From NCBI GenBank assembly GCA_021163445.1, contig JAGGWR010000126.1, forward strand, positions 1-32,925: a stretch of DNA of 32,925 nucleotides. Reading direction: 5' to 3'. The notes below the pieces were generated by a model. It was not told the origin of the DNA, did not search any database, and saw only the letters and a list, made by a program, of their open reading frames with translations. The position numbers and the translations under genes are program-made. The stretch comes from Candidatus Tharpella aukensis (GTDB taxonomy: Bacteria > Desulfobacterota > Anaeroferrophillalia > Anaeroferrophillales > Tharpellaceae). This document shows positions 1-10,415 of the stretch, piece by piece (positions within the stretch are counted from its first letter, which is position 1; each line of letters begins with the position of its first letter).

Positions 1-1569
1 ATTCTTTTCTACCTTTATGGTGGTTCTCCCGAAACCTCAACTTACATCAGTGGTTTTGCCATGGGTGCAAGTTCGATTGCACTGTTTGCTCGTATCGGTG
101 GCGGTATTTATACTAAAGCAGCCGACGTTGGGGCTGACCTGGTTGGTAAAGTCGAAGCTGGTATTCCGGAAGATGATCCCCGTAACCCGGCTACGATCGC
201 AGATAACGTTGGTGACAACGTTGGTGATATCGCTGGTATGGGTGCTGACATCTTTGAATCCTATGTTGGTTCAGTTGTCGCAACCATCGCTATTGCCGCA
301 ACTGCCACTGGTGCTGTTTATGAAGCGGCTCGTTATACCTTTATGGCCTATCCTTTGATTGTTGTCATGATCGGTATTGTCAGCTCCATGCTTGGCATTC
401 TTTCGATGAAGATCCTGGAAAAATACAATCCAGCTGATGCTTTACGTTATTGTACGTTCGTTGGTGCTGGTGCTCTCTTGATTGGGGCTTATTATGCAGC
501 CAAACAGATGGGTCTGCCAATTGGCGTATTCTGGGCTCTGACCTTTGGTTGTGCTTGTGGTATCTTGATCGGGTTGACCACCGAGTATTATACATCGGCT
601 AAACCGATTGTCAAGATTGCCGAAGCCAGCCTGACTGGGCCGGGTACCAACATCATCACCGGTCTTGCTGTTGGTCTTGAAAGTACCGCTGTTCCCGTTC
701 TTTTGATCTGTGCTGCAATCTACGGTAGTTTCCATTTTATCGGTCTTTACGGTATCGGTATTGCTGCGGTTGGGATGTTGGCAACGGTTGGTGTCACCAT
801 GTCGGTTGATGCTTATGGTCCGATTGCTGATAACGCCGGTGGTATTTCTGAAATGTGTGGACTTGGTGAAGAGACTCGGAAAATCACCGATGGTCTTGAC
901 GCTCTGGGTAACACGACTGCCGCAATTGGTAAAGGTTTTGCAATCGGTTCAGCCGCTCTGACAGCTTTGGCTCTTTTCGCGGCCTATAGCTCTGCGGTTG
1001 GCCTGAAAGTTATCAATCTGACTAATCCGATGGTTGTTATTGGACTTTTCCTCGGTGGTATTGTGCCTTACCTCTGTGGTGCTATGACTATGTCTTCAGT
1101 CGGTAAGGCTGCATACGCAATGGTTGAAGAAGTTCGCCGTCAGTTTCGGGAAATCCCTGGGATTATGGAAGGTACCGGTAAGCCTGAGTATGATAAGTGT
1201 ATTGAAATCAGTACCGATGCCTCTCTCAAAGAGATGATTGCTCCCAGTCTTTTGGCTATCCTGGCTCCGATTGCGGTTGGTTTTGCTCTTGGCGCAGAAG
1301 CTTTGGGCGGGATGCTGGCCGGTGCAACCTTGACTGGTGTCTTCATGGCTCTTTTCATGTCCAACGCCGGTGGCGCTTGGGATAATGCCAAGAAGTACAT
1401 TGAGCAGGGCAATTGTGGTGGTAAAGGTTCCGACGCTCATAAAGCTGCGGTAACCGGCGACACGGTTGGCGATCCTTTCAAGGATACCTCCGGCCCGGCC
1501 ATGAACATCTTGATCAAATTGATGTCTATTGTCTCTTTGGTTATTGCTCCTCTTTTGCTGAAAATGTAA
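1..1569 (+). CDS. hppA: Membrane-bound proton-translocating pyrophosphatase, 5'-truncated by window edge
   Basis: Frame is open from base 1 ([88 protein letters not shown]), with M-PPase signature motifs; C-terminus [29 protein letters not shown]. Confidence 0.97.
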   Translation: MLFYLYGGSPETSTYISGFAMGASSIALFARIGGGIYTKAADVGADLVGKVEAGIPEDDPRNPATIADNVGDNVGDIAGMGADIFESYVGSVVATIAIAATATGAVYEAARYTFMAYPLIVVMIGIVSSMLGILSMKILEKYNPADALRYCTFVGAGALLIGAYYAAKQMGLPIGVFWALTFGCACGILIGLTTEYYTSAKPIVKIAEASLTGPGTNIITGLAVGLESTAVPVLLICAAIYGSFHFIGLYGIGIAAVGMLATVGVTMSVDAYGPIADNAGGISEMCGLGEETRKITDGLDALGNTTAAIGKGFAIGSAALTALALFAAYSSAVGLKVINLTNPMVVIGLFLGGIVPYLCGAMTMSSVGKAAYAMVEEVRRQFREIPGIMEGTGKPEYDKCIEISTDASLKEMIAPSLLAILAPIAVGFALGAEALGGMLAGATLTGVFMALFMSNAGGAWDNAKKYIEQGNCGGKGSDAHKAAVTGDTVGDPFKDTSGPAMNILIKLMSIVSLVIAPLLLKM

Positions 1570-1597
1570 GAGAAGCGAGACTGTTGTTTTAAATCTA

Positions 1598-1627
1598 AGG
1601 CCAGCGCTCACAAGGCGCTGGCCTTTT
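1598..1627 (+). terminator. Rho-independent terminator after hppA
   Basis: AAGGCCAGCGCTCACAAGGCGCTGGCCTTTTT hairpin plus T-run. Confidence 0.9.
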
Positions 1628-1664
1628 TACGTCTTGACAAAGAGGGCTGTATTTGGCTAGTTAG

Positions 1665-1905
1665 AGTCAGCAGTTGTCAGCCTGCTGATTGCAACCCGGG
1701 ATATAGGGTTATTTTCTTCCACTTTTTACGCAAAATTTTTATTTTTCCAGCGCTTATTACGCCAAAATTGCGAAACTCACTCGTGCCTCACTCAAACAGT
1801 CGCAATTTTTTGGCTCCATTCGCTGGGAAAAATAACAAAATTTTGCGAGACGTTACAGAAAACAACCCGATATCCCTAGAATTATTGCAAAGCAGGTTGC
1901 TGACT
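1665..1905. repeat. Long palindromic intergenic repeat, family 1 copy 1
   Basis: Nested inverted repeats: GGGATATAGGGTT(1698-1710)/AACCCGATATCCC(1864-1876), GCAAAATTTT(1730)/AAAATTTTGC(1837), TTTTTCCAGCG/CGCTGGGAAAAA, AAAATTGCGA(1764)/TCGCAATTTT(1800); outermost arms CAGCCTGCTGATTGCAA/TTGCAAAGCAGGTTGCTG. Diverged second copy at 24756-24949. Confidence 0.8.
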
Positions 1906-1953
1906 GGACAGTATTGAGTAGGGTTAGACAATTTGAGTTTTTATTTATAGCGT

Positions 1954-1959
1954 TATAAT
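1954..1959 (+). promoter_or_regulatory. Possible -10 box of yebC-ruvCAB promoter
   Basis: Perfect TATAAT upstream of yebC; -35 (TTTGAG) weak. Confidence 0.35.
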
Positions 1960-1977
1960 AGATGGCGGAGTTGAATT

Positions 1978-2733
1978 ATGTCAGGTCATAATAAGTGGAG
2001 TAGTATTAAACATAAGAAAGGTGCGGCTGATGCTAAGCGGGGTAAGATTTTTACCAAAATAATCAAAGAGATTATTGTTGCGGCCCGGGGTGGTGGGGGT
2101 GATCCTGATATGAATCCCCGTTTGCGGACGGCTATTGCGACAGCAAAATCTGCGAATATGCCGAAAGACAATATCGAACGGGCGGTTAAGAAAGGCAGCG
2201 GTGATCTTGATGGGGTCAATTACGAAGAGTTTACGTATGAAGGTTATGGTCCGGGTGGAGCTGCTATTTTGCTCGATATCATGACTGATAATAAAAATCG
2301 GGCGGCCGCCGATGTCCGTTATATTTTTAATAAAGGCAATGGTAATTTAGGTGAAAACGGGTGTGTCGCCTGGATCTTTGAGACCAAAGGTGTGATTGTT
2401 TGCGAGCGTGATAAGGTCGATGCGGAAAACCTTTTTGAGCTTGCACTTGAGGCCGGAGCTGATGATGTTATCGATGAACCGGGTGCTGAGATCATAGAGG
2501 TCTATACCGCTCCTGACGCTTTCGAGGAAGTTCGTCTGGCCTTAGAGAGTGCGGGGATCGAGATGGTTTCGGCCGAGGTCGACAAGGTTCCTTCAAATAC
2601 GGTTGATCTGGAGGGTAAGCACGCTGAGCAGATGTTGCGCTTGATGGATAATCTTGAAGATTGTGATGATATCCAAAAGATCTACTCTAATTTTGATATT
2701 GATGATGCTTTTCTCGAAGAGTTACAAGGATGA
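1978..2733 (+). CDS. yebC: YebC/PmpR (TACO1) family protein
   Basis: [33 protein letters not shown]-terminal signature. Confidence 0.97.
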   Translation: MSGHNKWSSIKHKKGAADAKRGKIFTKIIKEIIVAARGGGGDPDMNPRLRTAIATAKSANMPKDNIERAVKKGSGDLDGVNYEEFTYEGYGPGGAAILLDIMTDNKNRAAADVRYIFNKGNGNLGENGCVAWIFETKGVIVCERDKVDAENLFELALEAGADDVIDEPGAEIIEVYTAPDAFEEVRLALESAGIEMVSAEVDKVPSNTVDLEGKHAEQMLRLMDNLEDCDDIQKIYSNFDIDDAFLEELQG

Positions 2734-2739
2734 TCTTCT

Positions 2740-3228
2740 ATGTTGGTTTTAGGCGTCGACCCCGGCAGTGCATTCACCGGTTTTGGTTTTGTTGAAAGTG
2801 TTGCCGGTCAGCTTAAGTATTGTCATGATGAGCAGTTAAAACTGCCGGCTAAGGCCGATGTCGGCGAGAAGTTGGCGTTACTCTATGATCATACGTCGGA
2901 TCTGTTGCGCCAATATAAGCCTGATCAACTTGCGGTAGAGGGGATTTTTTACGGCTGTAATGTTAAAAGTATGTTGGTTTTAGGTCAGGCGCGCGGAGCC
3001 GTGATGGTCGCCGGGGCGAAATTCAGTCTTGCTATCCATGAATATCCACCGGCTCTGGTCAAACAGGCTGTTGTCGGTTATGGTAAAGCTTCGAAGGAGC
3101 AGGTTCAGCACATGGTTAAATTGTTATTAAAGATCCCGGCGCTTGCCGGTGAACATGCAGCCGATGCGCTGGCGGTTGCAATCTGTCACCACCATCAGGC
3201 CCGTCTCCAGGGTTGGCAGCGCTCATGA
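2740..3228 (+). CDS. ruvC: Crossover junction endodeoxyribonuclease RuvC
   Basis: MLVLGVDPGSAFTGFGFVE...AVEGIFYGCNVKSMLVLGQARGA...GEHAADALAVAICH; synteny with ruvAB. Confidence 0.96.
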   Translation: MLVLGVDPGSAFTGFGFVESVAGQLKYCHDEQLKLPAKADVGEKLALLYDHTSDLLRQYKPDQLAVEGIFYGCNVKSMLVLGQARGAVMVAGAKFSLAIHEYPPALVKQAVVGYGKASKEQVQHMVKLLLKIPALAGEHAADALAVAICHHHQARLQGWQRS

Positions 3229-3848
3229 TTGGCCGAATTCGCGGGTTATTGGTTTATAAAGGGAGTGATGAAGTTATTGTCGAGGCTGCCGGAGTCGGTT
3301 ATCGATTGTCGATTTCTGCGACTTCTGCTGATCAGCTTCCCGCCTTGGAAGAAGAGGTGGTTTTGTGGGTGACGACAAAACTGCGCGACGATGCGATTCA
3401 TCTCTACGGTTTTTTTGAACGACGTGAACAGATGATGTTTTTGCGCCTGCTTAAAGTTAATGGCGTTGGGCCCAAGTTGGCCTTTGCGATTATCTCCGGG
3501 GGTGATCTGGGTCGGCTTGAGGGCCAACTTATTAATCAGGAGGTTAAAGAGCTGGCTAAGTTGCCCGGTGTCGGAAAAAAACTTTCCCAACGATTGGTCT
3601 TGGAGCTTGGAGAATTGTTGAAAAAAGAGCTTGGTGAACTGCCATTGTCGGAGCTTGTTGATCATCCGGCAGCGGGCTCGGTTAAGAGCACTATTCTGGC
3701 CCAGGAGTTGATGGCTGCCCTGCAAGCTTTAGGCTATCGAAGTAGTGAGGTTGAGACGATTACGACCCGACTCTTGCGAGAACATCCTGAATCAGGGCTT
3801 GAAGCACTGCTGAAGCGGGTTTTACAGGAGTTGCATAGTGGTGGCTGA
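3225..3848 (+). CDS. ruvA: Holliday junction helicase subunit RuvA
   Basis: [28 protein letters not shown]...[22 protein letters not shown] overlap with ruvC stop; start moved from the ORF-track 3213 to 3225. Confidence 0.96.
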   Translation: MIGRIRGLLVYKGSDEVIVEAAGVGYRLSISATSADQLPALEEEVVLWVTTKLRDDAIHLYGFFERREQMMFLRLLKVNGVGPKLAFAIISGGDLGRLEGQLINQEVKELAKLPGVGKKLSQRLVLELGELLKKELGELPLSELVDHPAAGSVKSTILAQELMAALQALGYRSSEVETITTRLLREHPESGLEALLKRVLQELHSGG

Positions 3849-4827
3849 TGAACGTCTGATGGAGGCCTCTGTAATTGAGGCTGATGGCTCCATTGAAGAG
3901 GGCTTACGTCCGCAACAACTGGTAAACTATGTCGGCCAGAAAAAGGCACTAACCAATCTCAAGGTCTTTATTAAGGCGGCCAGAGGCCGGGCTGAAGCGC
4001 TTGATCACCTGCTTCTTTATGGTCCGCCAGGATTGGGGAAAACAACTCTGTCCCGTATTGTTGCCGCTGAAATGGGGGCTCAGATACGCGGTACATCGGG
4101 GCCTGCAATCTCTCGGGCCGGTGATTTAGCGGCCATCTTGACCAACCTGCAACCCCATGATATTCTTTTTATTGATGAAATTCATCGTCTTAATCGAGTT
4201 GTCGAAGAGATTCTTTATCCGGCGCTTGAGGATTTCAAGATCGATATTATTATTGGGCAAGGCCCGGCGGCGCGTTCCATCTCCCTTGATTTGCCGCCCT
4301 TTACGCTGGTGGGCGCGACCACCAGGGTTGGACTTCTCTCTTCTCCTCTACGAGATCGTTTCGGCATTGTCATGCGGCTTGAATTTTATCAGGTTGATGA
4401 GCTGGCTAAAATTATCACCCGTTCAGCCCGAATCCTTGAAATAAAGATTGCAGATGAAGGAGCTTTAGAAATTGCCCGGCGTTCAAGAGGAACGCCCAGA
4501 ATTGCAAATCGCCTGCTCAAACGGGTGCGCGATTTTGCTCAGGTCGATGGCCTGGATCATATCTCTCAGCCCACTGCCGCCTCAGCTCTTGACAGCCTTG
4601 AGATTGATGAACGTGGTTTTGATAATCTTGACCGGCTCTTTATGGATGCTATTATTAATAAATTTAATGGCGGCCCGGTCGGAATTGAGACCCTGGCGGC
4701 AATGTTGAACGAGGAATCAGATACCCTGGAGGATGTTTGTGAGCCTTTTTTGTTGCAGGCCGGATTTCTGGCTCGAACCCCCAGGGGTCGGGTGGTGACT
4801 CGTCTGGCTCGTGAATATTTTACCTGA
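3838..4827 (+). CDS. ruvB: Holliday junction helicase RuvB
   Basis: GTG start; [54 protein letters not shown] (Walker A), [20 protein letters not shown]. Confidence 0.98.
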   Translation: MVADERLMEASVIEADGSIEEGLRPQQLVNYVGQKKALTNLKVFIKAARGRAEALDHLLLYGPPGLGKTTLSRIVAAEMGAQIRGTSGPAISRAGDLAAILTNLQPHDILFIDEIHRLNRVVEEILYPALEDFKIDIIIGQGPAARSISLDLPPFTLVGATTRVGLLSSPLRDRFGIVMRLEFYQVDELAKIITRSARILEIKIADEGALEIARRSRGTPRIANRLLKRVRDFAQVDGLDHISQPTAASALDSLEIDERGFDNLDRLFMDAIINKFNGGPVGIETLAAMLNEESDTLEDVCEPFLLQAGFLARTPRGRVVTRLAREYFT

Positions 4828-4922
4828 AGTGTAAATAGTTTCATTGTTACTTGACTTTACTTGTTGGTTGTTGTTATTGTTACCAGTGTAATAATTGAAT
4901 ACTTTAATACTTAGGGTTGTCT

Positions 4923-5636
4923 ATGGCGAGTTTTGCTGAATTTTCTGTTCATGATTGGGTCGCTTATGTTGTTGGACGGCACAACACAGAGAGAGGCTTG
5001 TTGGCCTCATTTTTGGAGCGAGAGTTTGGTTTTTTTTGTCAGGTGGCTGAGAATGAGTATGATCGGCCTACTTCCAAAATGGTAGGTGATCATCGTCTGT
5101 TGTTATTGCGGGATTGTACTGGTGATGATGCTACATCTATAACCTCATACCTTGATGCTTTTGGCAACAGTTTGTTGGGAAATGATAAGATTTATGTAGC
5201 TCTGATTAATCTTGACCCCGGTTTTAATGTTGAAGATTCAATGTTACGTCTTGGGGTACGTGGAGTTATTGATGCCAAGGTTACATCCAAGCTTCTGAAT
5301 CGTTTTATCAGAGCGATTATTGGGGGTGAACTCTGGTTTCCACGCCATCTGGTGAGTCGTTGTATTCTCGAAAGTCGGGTTCAGAGTTTTAATGATGATG
5401 ATGTTATTGATAATAATAATAATAATCCATCAAAGCCTCTGTTGTCGGTAACCTTGTCAGACCGAGAGCGGGAGGTCTTGAAGGAAATTGGTATTGGTTC
5501 AACTAATGATCAGATTGCAGATCATCTTTATATCAGCCGGCATACGGTAAAAAGTCATGTTTATCGTATATTTAAAAAAATAAATGTTCCCAATCGTCTT
5601 CAGGCGGCGCTCTGGGCGTCCAAATATCTTGCTTGA
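4923..5636 (+). CDS. LuxR-family regulator with CsgD-like N-terminal domain
   Basis: C-terminal HTH LSDREREVLKEIGIGSTNDQIADHLYISRHTVKSHVYRIFKKINVPNRLQAALWA; N-terminus has degenerate receiver-like GVRGVIDAKVTSKLLNRFIRAIIGGELWFPR. Confidence 0.88.
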   Translation: MASFAEFSVHDWVAYVVGRHNTERGLLASFLEREFGFFCQVAENEYDRPTSKMVGDHRLLLLRDCTGDDATSITSYLDAFGNSLLGNDKIYVALINLDPGFNVEDSMLRLGVRGVIDAKVTSKLLNRFIRAIIGGELWFPRHLVSRCILESRVQSFNDDDVIDNNNNNPSKPLLSVTLSDREREVLKEIGIGSTNDQIADHLYISRHTVKSHVYRIFKKINVPNRLQAALWASKYLA

Positions 5637-5792
5637 ATAATTTCATTAAGAAATAAAGTTAAATTCATACTTTTGACTGATTGATTTTTATGTAATCGTA
5701 GAGTATTATTAATGGAATATAAAACGTTGTCTAATTAATTTTAGATGATCTAGTAAATTGTAATAAGTTGTAAAGATAAATCAGGTGATATT

Positions 5793-6107
5793 ATGGAAAG
5801 AAGAGTAGTGACCAGGTATAATCTTCAGGTACCGGCTCATGTTGAAGCTCGGCTTAGCGGGAATCTACAGTCATATGAATGGAAAACCCGTGATGTTTCT
5901 TCCAGTGGAGTTTTTCTTTTGACTGAAGGTAAGATTTTAGAAAATGGAACTGATGTTAAGGTAAATCTCTATCTCAACTCTTTTTCAGGAACCGGATCAT
6001 GGGTCAAAATGAATGGCCGGGTAGTTAGGTTAGAGAGTGAAGGAGTCGGTGTCTGTTTTGATGGTAATTATCAATTTGTCAGTGACGCTCCCGACCTTGA
6101 TATGTAA
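5793..6107 (+). CDS. PilZ domain protein
   Basis: MERRVVTRYNLQ...TRDVSSSGVFLLTE: RxxxR and DxSxxG c-di-GMP-binding motifs. Confidence 0.85.
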   Translation: MERRVVTRYNLQVPAHVEARLSGNLQSYEWKTRDVSSSGVFLLTEGKILENGTDVKVNLYLNSFSGTGSWVKMNGRVVRLESEGVGVCFDGNYQFVSDAPDLDM

Positions 6108-6140
6108 GTGAAGGGTCTAAAATTGGGCTTAGTATTTATA

Positions 6141-6178
6141 AAGACCCGTGCAGCTTTGCTGTACTGGTCTTTTTTTTT
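6141..6178 (+). terminator. Rho-independent terminator
   Basis: AAGACCcgtgcAGCtttGCTgtactGGTCTTTTTTTT. Confidence 0.85.
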
Positions 6179-6204
6179 AAATTGAGAGCGGGAGTATAAG
6201 TTTG

Positions 6205-7212
6205 ATGACTGTATTAGTAACCGGGGCCGCTGGTTTTATCGGCTTTCATGTTTGTCGGAGGTTGCTGGCTGACGGGGTAAGGATTGTCGGCCTTGATAAT
6301 CTTAATGATTATTATGATGTCAGTTTGAAAAAAGACCGACTGGAAATTTTACGCAAAGAGGATAATTTTTTATTTGCTGAACTTGATCTGGTTGATAGTA
6401 AAGGGATGGAGAGGCTCTTTAAAGAGAACTCTTTTGATCAGGTTGTCAATCTTGCTGCCCAAGCCGGCGTTCGTTATAGTTTGGAAAATCCTAAGGCCTA
6501 CGTGGACAGTAATCTCTCCGGCTTCCTCAATATTCTGGAAGGTTGCCGCCATAACCAGGTTGCACATTTGATTTATGCATCATCAAGCTCTGTCTATGGA
6601 CTCAATACCCGGATGCCTTTTTCCGTGCATGATAATGTTGACCATCCGTTAAGCCTCTATGCCGCCAGTAAGAAGGCCAATGAACTTATGGCCCATGCCT
6701 ATAGCCATCTCTATAGTCTGCCGGTTACCGGTTTACGTTTTTTTACGGTCTACGGGCCTTGGGGACGTCCGGATATGGCTCTCTTTCTCTTTACTCGGGC
6801 TATCTTGGCGGGCGAGCCGATAGAGGTATTTAATCAAGGAGAAATGCTGCGGGATTTTACCTATATTGATGATATCGTTGAGGGGATTGTTCGTCTTCTT
6901 CCACATCTTCCTGCCCCTAATCGTGATTGGAACGGATTTTCACCCGATCCCGGCAGTAGTCCGGCTCCTTATCGCCTCTACAATATTGGTAACCACAGTC
7001 CGGTTAAATTACTCGATTTTATAGCTTTAATTGAGAAATCATTAGGGATGAAAGCGGAAATGGAGTTGTTGCCAATGCAGCCCGGTGATGTACCTGCCAC
7101 CTATGCCGATGTTGCCGATCTTCAGGCGGCTGTTGATTTCAGCCCGAAAACGCCATTGGAAACAGGTATAAAGAATTTTGTTCAGTGGTATCGTGAATAT
7201 TACAGGTGTTAG
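6205..7212 (+). CDS. NAD-dependent epimerase/dehydratase, UDP-glucuronate 4-epimerase-like
   Basis: [80 protein letters not shown]. Confidence 0.93.
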   Translation: MTVLVTGAAGFIGFHVCRRLLADGVRIVGLDNLNDYYDVSLKKDRLEILRKEDNFLFAELDLVDSKGMERLFKENSFDQVVNLAAQAGVRYSLENPKAYVDSNLSGFLNILEGCRHNQVAHLIYASSSSVYGLNTRMPFSVHDNVDHPLSLYAASKKANELMAHAYSHLYSLPVTGLRFFTVYGPWGRPDMALFLFTRAILAGEPIEVFNQGEMLRDFTYIDDIVEGIVRLLPHLPAPNRDWNGFSPDPGSSPAPYRLYNIGNHSPVKLLDFIALIEKSLGMKAEMELLPMQPGDVPATYADVADLQAAVDFSPKTPLETGIKNFVQWYREYYRC

Positions 7213-7237
7213 TAATTGATCCATGAACTTCTGTCAC

Positions 7238-7268
7238 AAAAAAAGGGCCGCTTTTGAGCGGCCCTTTT
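7238..7268 (+). terminator. Rho-independent terminator after epimerase
   Basis: AAAAAAAGGGCCGCTTTTGAGCGGCCCTTTT; could work on both strands. Confidence 0.88.
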
Positions 7269-7283
7269 CAGTTTAATTTATTG

Positions 7284-7412
7284 AAACTATTCAGCGTAGG
7301 TATAAAAGTACCGAATATTGATGGATTTCAGTAAATTCTGGGGACATAACCTGATTCTCCGAAGGAAATCGGGATTGTGTACCCTGAATTTACGGGTTAG
7401 TTGAATAGTTAC
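7284..7412. repeat. REP/MITE-like repeat, family 2 copy A
   Basis: AACTATTCAGC...TTGAATAGTTAC termini; internal hairpin CAGTAAATTCTGGGGACATAACCTGATT/AAATCGGGATTGTGTACCCTGAATTTACGGG; near-identical inverted copy at 12257-12386. Confidence 0.9.
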
Positions 7413-7429
7413 AATTTATTTATGCTTTC

Positions 7430-8038
7430 TTAGCCCATAGCGCTGAAAATGGCACCTGGTTGGCTGGCTCTACTGGCCGCTGGGCCGCCGTCTCCGAATT
7501 GGGCATAACTTTGTTGGAGAGGGCTATTCTTGGGTGCCTGGGTGCTGCTGCTGGCGCTTGTTTGTGGACTGTTTAATGTCGAAACAGCATCAGGTTCTGG
7601 GTTGGCAGGCTCTCTTTCAGGCGTTGGGGCTGCCGGCCTTGTTTCGTTAATCTCAGGAGCCACATTTTGCGGTGATTCAGCCTGGAATTGATTCTCATCC
7701 GGCGGCGTGGCCGCGCTCCCTTCATCGATAGCGTTATTGGCTGCTGCCTGGGGCGCTGAAGCTTCGCTTCCTTGTTGTTGCAGAGCAGCGGCTTGTTCAC
7801 TTATTTCAAGTTGCTCGGTGGTTTGGGAAAAATAGGTTTCTACCGGATTGGGTGAGGCTGTTCCAAATTCATCGGCTTGAGGCTCAGGTTGCTCGATTGG
7901 TTGAGAGGTATAAACTTCAGGGGTATTGGCCCCGTGAAATACAGCAACAGTGGTTTCTTGAGAAAGGTTAGGGTTTCCGTAAAAAGCATTCATTTGTGAT
8001 TGTAACGAAACACTGGCAACTGCTGGTTGGGTTTCCAT
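7430..8038 (-). CDS. Low-complexity, probably disordered protein of unknown function
   Basis: 202 aa ORF rich in P/Q/A/S/E; structured-looking N-terminus (VASVSLQSQMNAFYGNPNLSQET); GGAGGGG ribosome-binding site upstream. Confidence 0.65.
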   Translation of the reverse strand: METQPAVASVSLQSQMNAFYGNPNLSQETTVAVFHGANTPEVYTSQPIEQPEPQADEFGTASPNPVETYFSQTTEQLEISEQAAALQQQGSEASAPQAAANNAIDEGSAATPPDENQFQAESPQNVAPEINETRPAAPTPEREPANPEPDAVSTLNSPQTSASSSTQAPKNSPLQQSYAQFGDGGPAASRASQPGAIFSAMG

Positions 8039-8279
8039 TTTAATTCCCCTCCTATCTCTCTTCTATATCACTATCTTCGGGCCATCCCTTAATCTTCAAT
8101 ACCATGATTCAACGCAGTAACTCCACTTTCCTAATAAGGAGCTTAACATATATGGGCAGAAAAAGCAAATATGGGGTTTTAAGAAAAGAATACTCAGGTA
8201 TTGGTTATTCTCAAAGTTTGATAGGGGGGTGTTGCAAAGCGGCTTTCACACTATTTGTTTTGACTTTATAGTGGACAAC

Positions 8280-9410
8280 TTAACCGTTCTCTTTCAATAC
8301 GGCTATAATGGCATCCGCAGCCCGTTGAGGGGCTCCTGCTTTGCCTAGCTTTTTTTTAAGAGTTTTGAGCTCACAACAGATCTTATGGTAATTTTCAGGG
8401 TTGTCAAAGAGGCTTCTGATTTTGGCTGCGATCTTTTCCGGGAGAGCATTATCCTGGATCAGTTCAGGGACAATCTCTTTTTCAGCAATCAGGTTGACAA
8501 GGCTGATGTAGGGGACTGAGATTAATCTTTTTCCGAGTTGATAGGAGAGTTGATTGACTTTATAGATGACTACCATCGGGACTTCGGCCAGGGCTGTTTC
8601 CAGGGTTGCCGTTCCTGATGTAACAAGTGCAAAAGAGACCTTTTGCAGAGCCTGCGAAAGAGGTTGTCGGAGCAGGGTGATCTTGTCGGTTAAACAGGTT
8701 GGTATCATCTCTTTTATGAATTCGATATCAATTGATGGGGCCACCGGAATCAGGAAACGGGTGTTTGGTTTTTCTCTTGAGTAGAGTTGGACTGCTGTCA
8801 GCATAAGCGGTAAGAGGCGCTTAATTTCACCCCTGCGGCTGCCGGGGATCAGGGCAATATATGGTCTTTCACTGCGGGGTTTGCAGTGAAATGATTTAAA
8901 CTCATCCAAGAGCGGATGACCAACATATTCAACCGCAACTCCCCGGCGGCGATAAAATTCCTCTTCAAAGGGGAGGATAACCAGGATCTTTTCGACAAGT
9001 TTATTGATACTTTTAACTCGTCCCTGGCGCCAGGCCCAGACTTGGGGGCTGATGTAGTAGACAATTGGGATTTTGAGCTTAAGGGCATAAGGAGCGACCA
9101 GATGGAGATTGAAATCGGGAAAATCGATTAGAACCAGGAGGTCGGGTTTAGTTTCCCGAAGATGTTTGCGGATGGCTCTACAGCCAGCTAAAATATCGGG
9201 CAAACAGCCGATAACCTCGGTGATGCCGACTACGGCCAAACGGGCCGAAGGGAAAATTAACTCAACCTCGTTTTCTTCCATCTTCTGCCCACCAATACCG
9301 GAAAGTCTGATCTGTGGTAATTGTTGGCGTAGGGCTACAGCCAGGTTGGCACCGTGGAAGTCACCGGAATCTTCACCGGCGACAATAACTATGTGATTTT
9401 TAGAATTCAA
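8280..9410 (-). CDS. lpxB: Lipid-A-disaccharide synthase
   Basis: IVIVAGEDSGDFHGANLAVALRQQLPQIRLSGIGGQKME...ALIPGSRRGEIKRLLPLML; lpx cluster context. Confidence 0.97.
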   Translation of the reverse strand: MNSKNHIVIVAGEDSGDFHGANLAVALRQQLPQIRLSGIGGQKMEENEVELIFPSARLAVVGITEVIGCLPDILAGCRAIRKHLRETKPDLLVLIDFPDFNLHLVAPYALKLKIPIVYYISPQVWAWRQGRVKSINKLVEKILVILPFEEEFYRRRGVAVEYVGHPLLDEFKSFHCKPRSERPYIALIPGSRRGEIKRLLPLMLTAVQLYSREKPNTRFLIPVAPSIDIEFIKEMIPTCLTDKITLLRQPLSQALQKVSFALVTSGTATLETALAEVPMVVIYKVNQLSYQLGKRLISVPYISLVNLIAEKEIVPELIQDNALPEKIAAKIRSLFDNPENYHKICCELKTLKKKLGKAGAPQRAADAIIAVLKENG

Positions 9411-9434
9411 AGTTAAAATTCAATTTTTGTAACT

Positions 9435-10415
9435 TTAGAAATCAATCCAGGTATGTTGTTGCTCTTCGATTTTCTCTTTAATACGAGTCGCGGTTGATAG
9501 AGCTAAAAGACCTTCATCGCCGCTGATGATCGGTTTACGGCGATGGCGAACGGCATCGATAAAGTCCTCTATTTCAAGCAACAGGTTGTCGCTTTTCGGA
9601 AAGGTCAGCTCTTTGGTTGTGATCTTGGGCAGTGGTTCAATATAGGTGCCCTCCTTGCGTGTACAAACAGTGGCAGTAAAATTTCCGAAGTCGAGAGAAA
9701 AATAGCTGTCAGGTTGAAAAATTCGGATTCTTCGTTCCGGGTTTAAGGATACCCGGCTTGCGGTCAGGTTGGCGACTGTGCCGCTTGCAAAATGGATGCG
9801 TACGTTGGCAATGTCGGTTTTCTTGGAGATTACCGGAACCCCCACGGCGTCAATGCTGATGATTGGACTTTTAGTTATCTCATGTACCAGGTCAAGGTCG
9901 TGAATCATCAAGTCAAGAATGACATCAATGTCGACACTGCGAAAACTGAAAGGGGAGAGTCTGTGGACTTCTATAAAACGCGGGCTAACCAGCAGGTCGC
10001 GGGTTTTAGTGAATGCCGGATTATAACGCTCCAAGAGTCCGACCTGCAGAATAGATTTGTGTTCCTGAGCCAGTTTAATCAGAATTTCGGCTTCGGCTTC
10101 GGTCGTCGTAATCGGTTTTTCAACCAGGATATCAAGGCCTTGAAGCAGAGCCTTTTGGGCCAGCTTAAAATGGGCCGAAGTTGGTGCTGCAATGGAGACC
10201 ACATGGCACAGTGAAAACAACTTATCAATATCATCAAAGGCCGGAACTGAGAGTTTTTCGGCAATTTCTCGGGCTCGGTTGAGGTCAAGGTCATAGACTC
10301 CAACTAGTTCGACAAGGTCAAGCTTGGCATATTTTTCAGCATGAAAGGCTCCAAGGTGACCGACGCCGATTACTCCTGCCTTGATAATTTTTGACTCTTC
10401 TATTTTCTTCGACAT
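9435..10415 (-). CDS. Gfo/Idh/MocA family oxidoreductase
   Basis: KAGVIGVGHLGAFHAEKYAKLDLVELVGVYDLDLNRAREIAEKL Rossmann start; DILVEKPITTTEAEAEILIKLA (EKP motif); between lpxA and lpxB. Confidence 0.92.
   Translation of the reverse strand: MSKKIEESKIIKAGVIGVGHLGAFHAEKYAKLDLVELVGVYDLDLNRAREIAEKLSVPAFDDIDKLFSLCHVVSIAAPTSAHFKLAQKALLQGLDILVEKPITTTEAEAEILIKLAQEHKSILQVGLLERYNPAFTKTRDLLVSPRFIEVHRLSPFSFRSVDIDVILDLMIHDLDLVHEITKSPIISIDAVGVPVISKKTDIANVRIHFASGTVANLTASRVSLNPERRIRIFQPDSYFSLDFGNFTATVCTRKEGTYIEPLPKITTKELTFPKSDNLLLEIEDFIDAVRHRRKPIISGDEGLLALSTATRIKEKIEEQQHTWIDF

Noticed and set aside
1096-1611. Minus-strand 171-aa ORF antisense to hppA
   Set aside because: Fully covered by strongly supported hppA coding sequence; composition is that of a shadow ORF.
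3246-3725. Minus-strand 159-aa ORF antisense to ruvA
   Set aside because: Shadow of ruvA with no recognisable domain.
9792-10214. Plus-strand 140-aa ORF antisense to the Gfo/Idh/MocA gene
   Set aside because: Shadow ORF; sense strand encodes a clear Rossmann enzyme.
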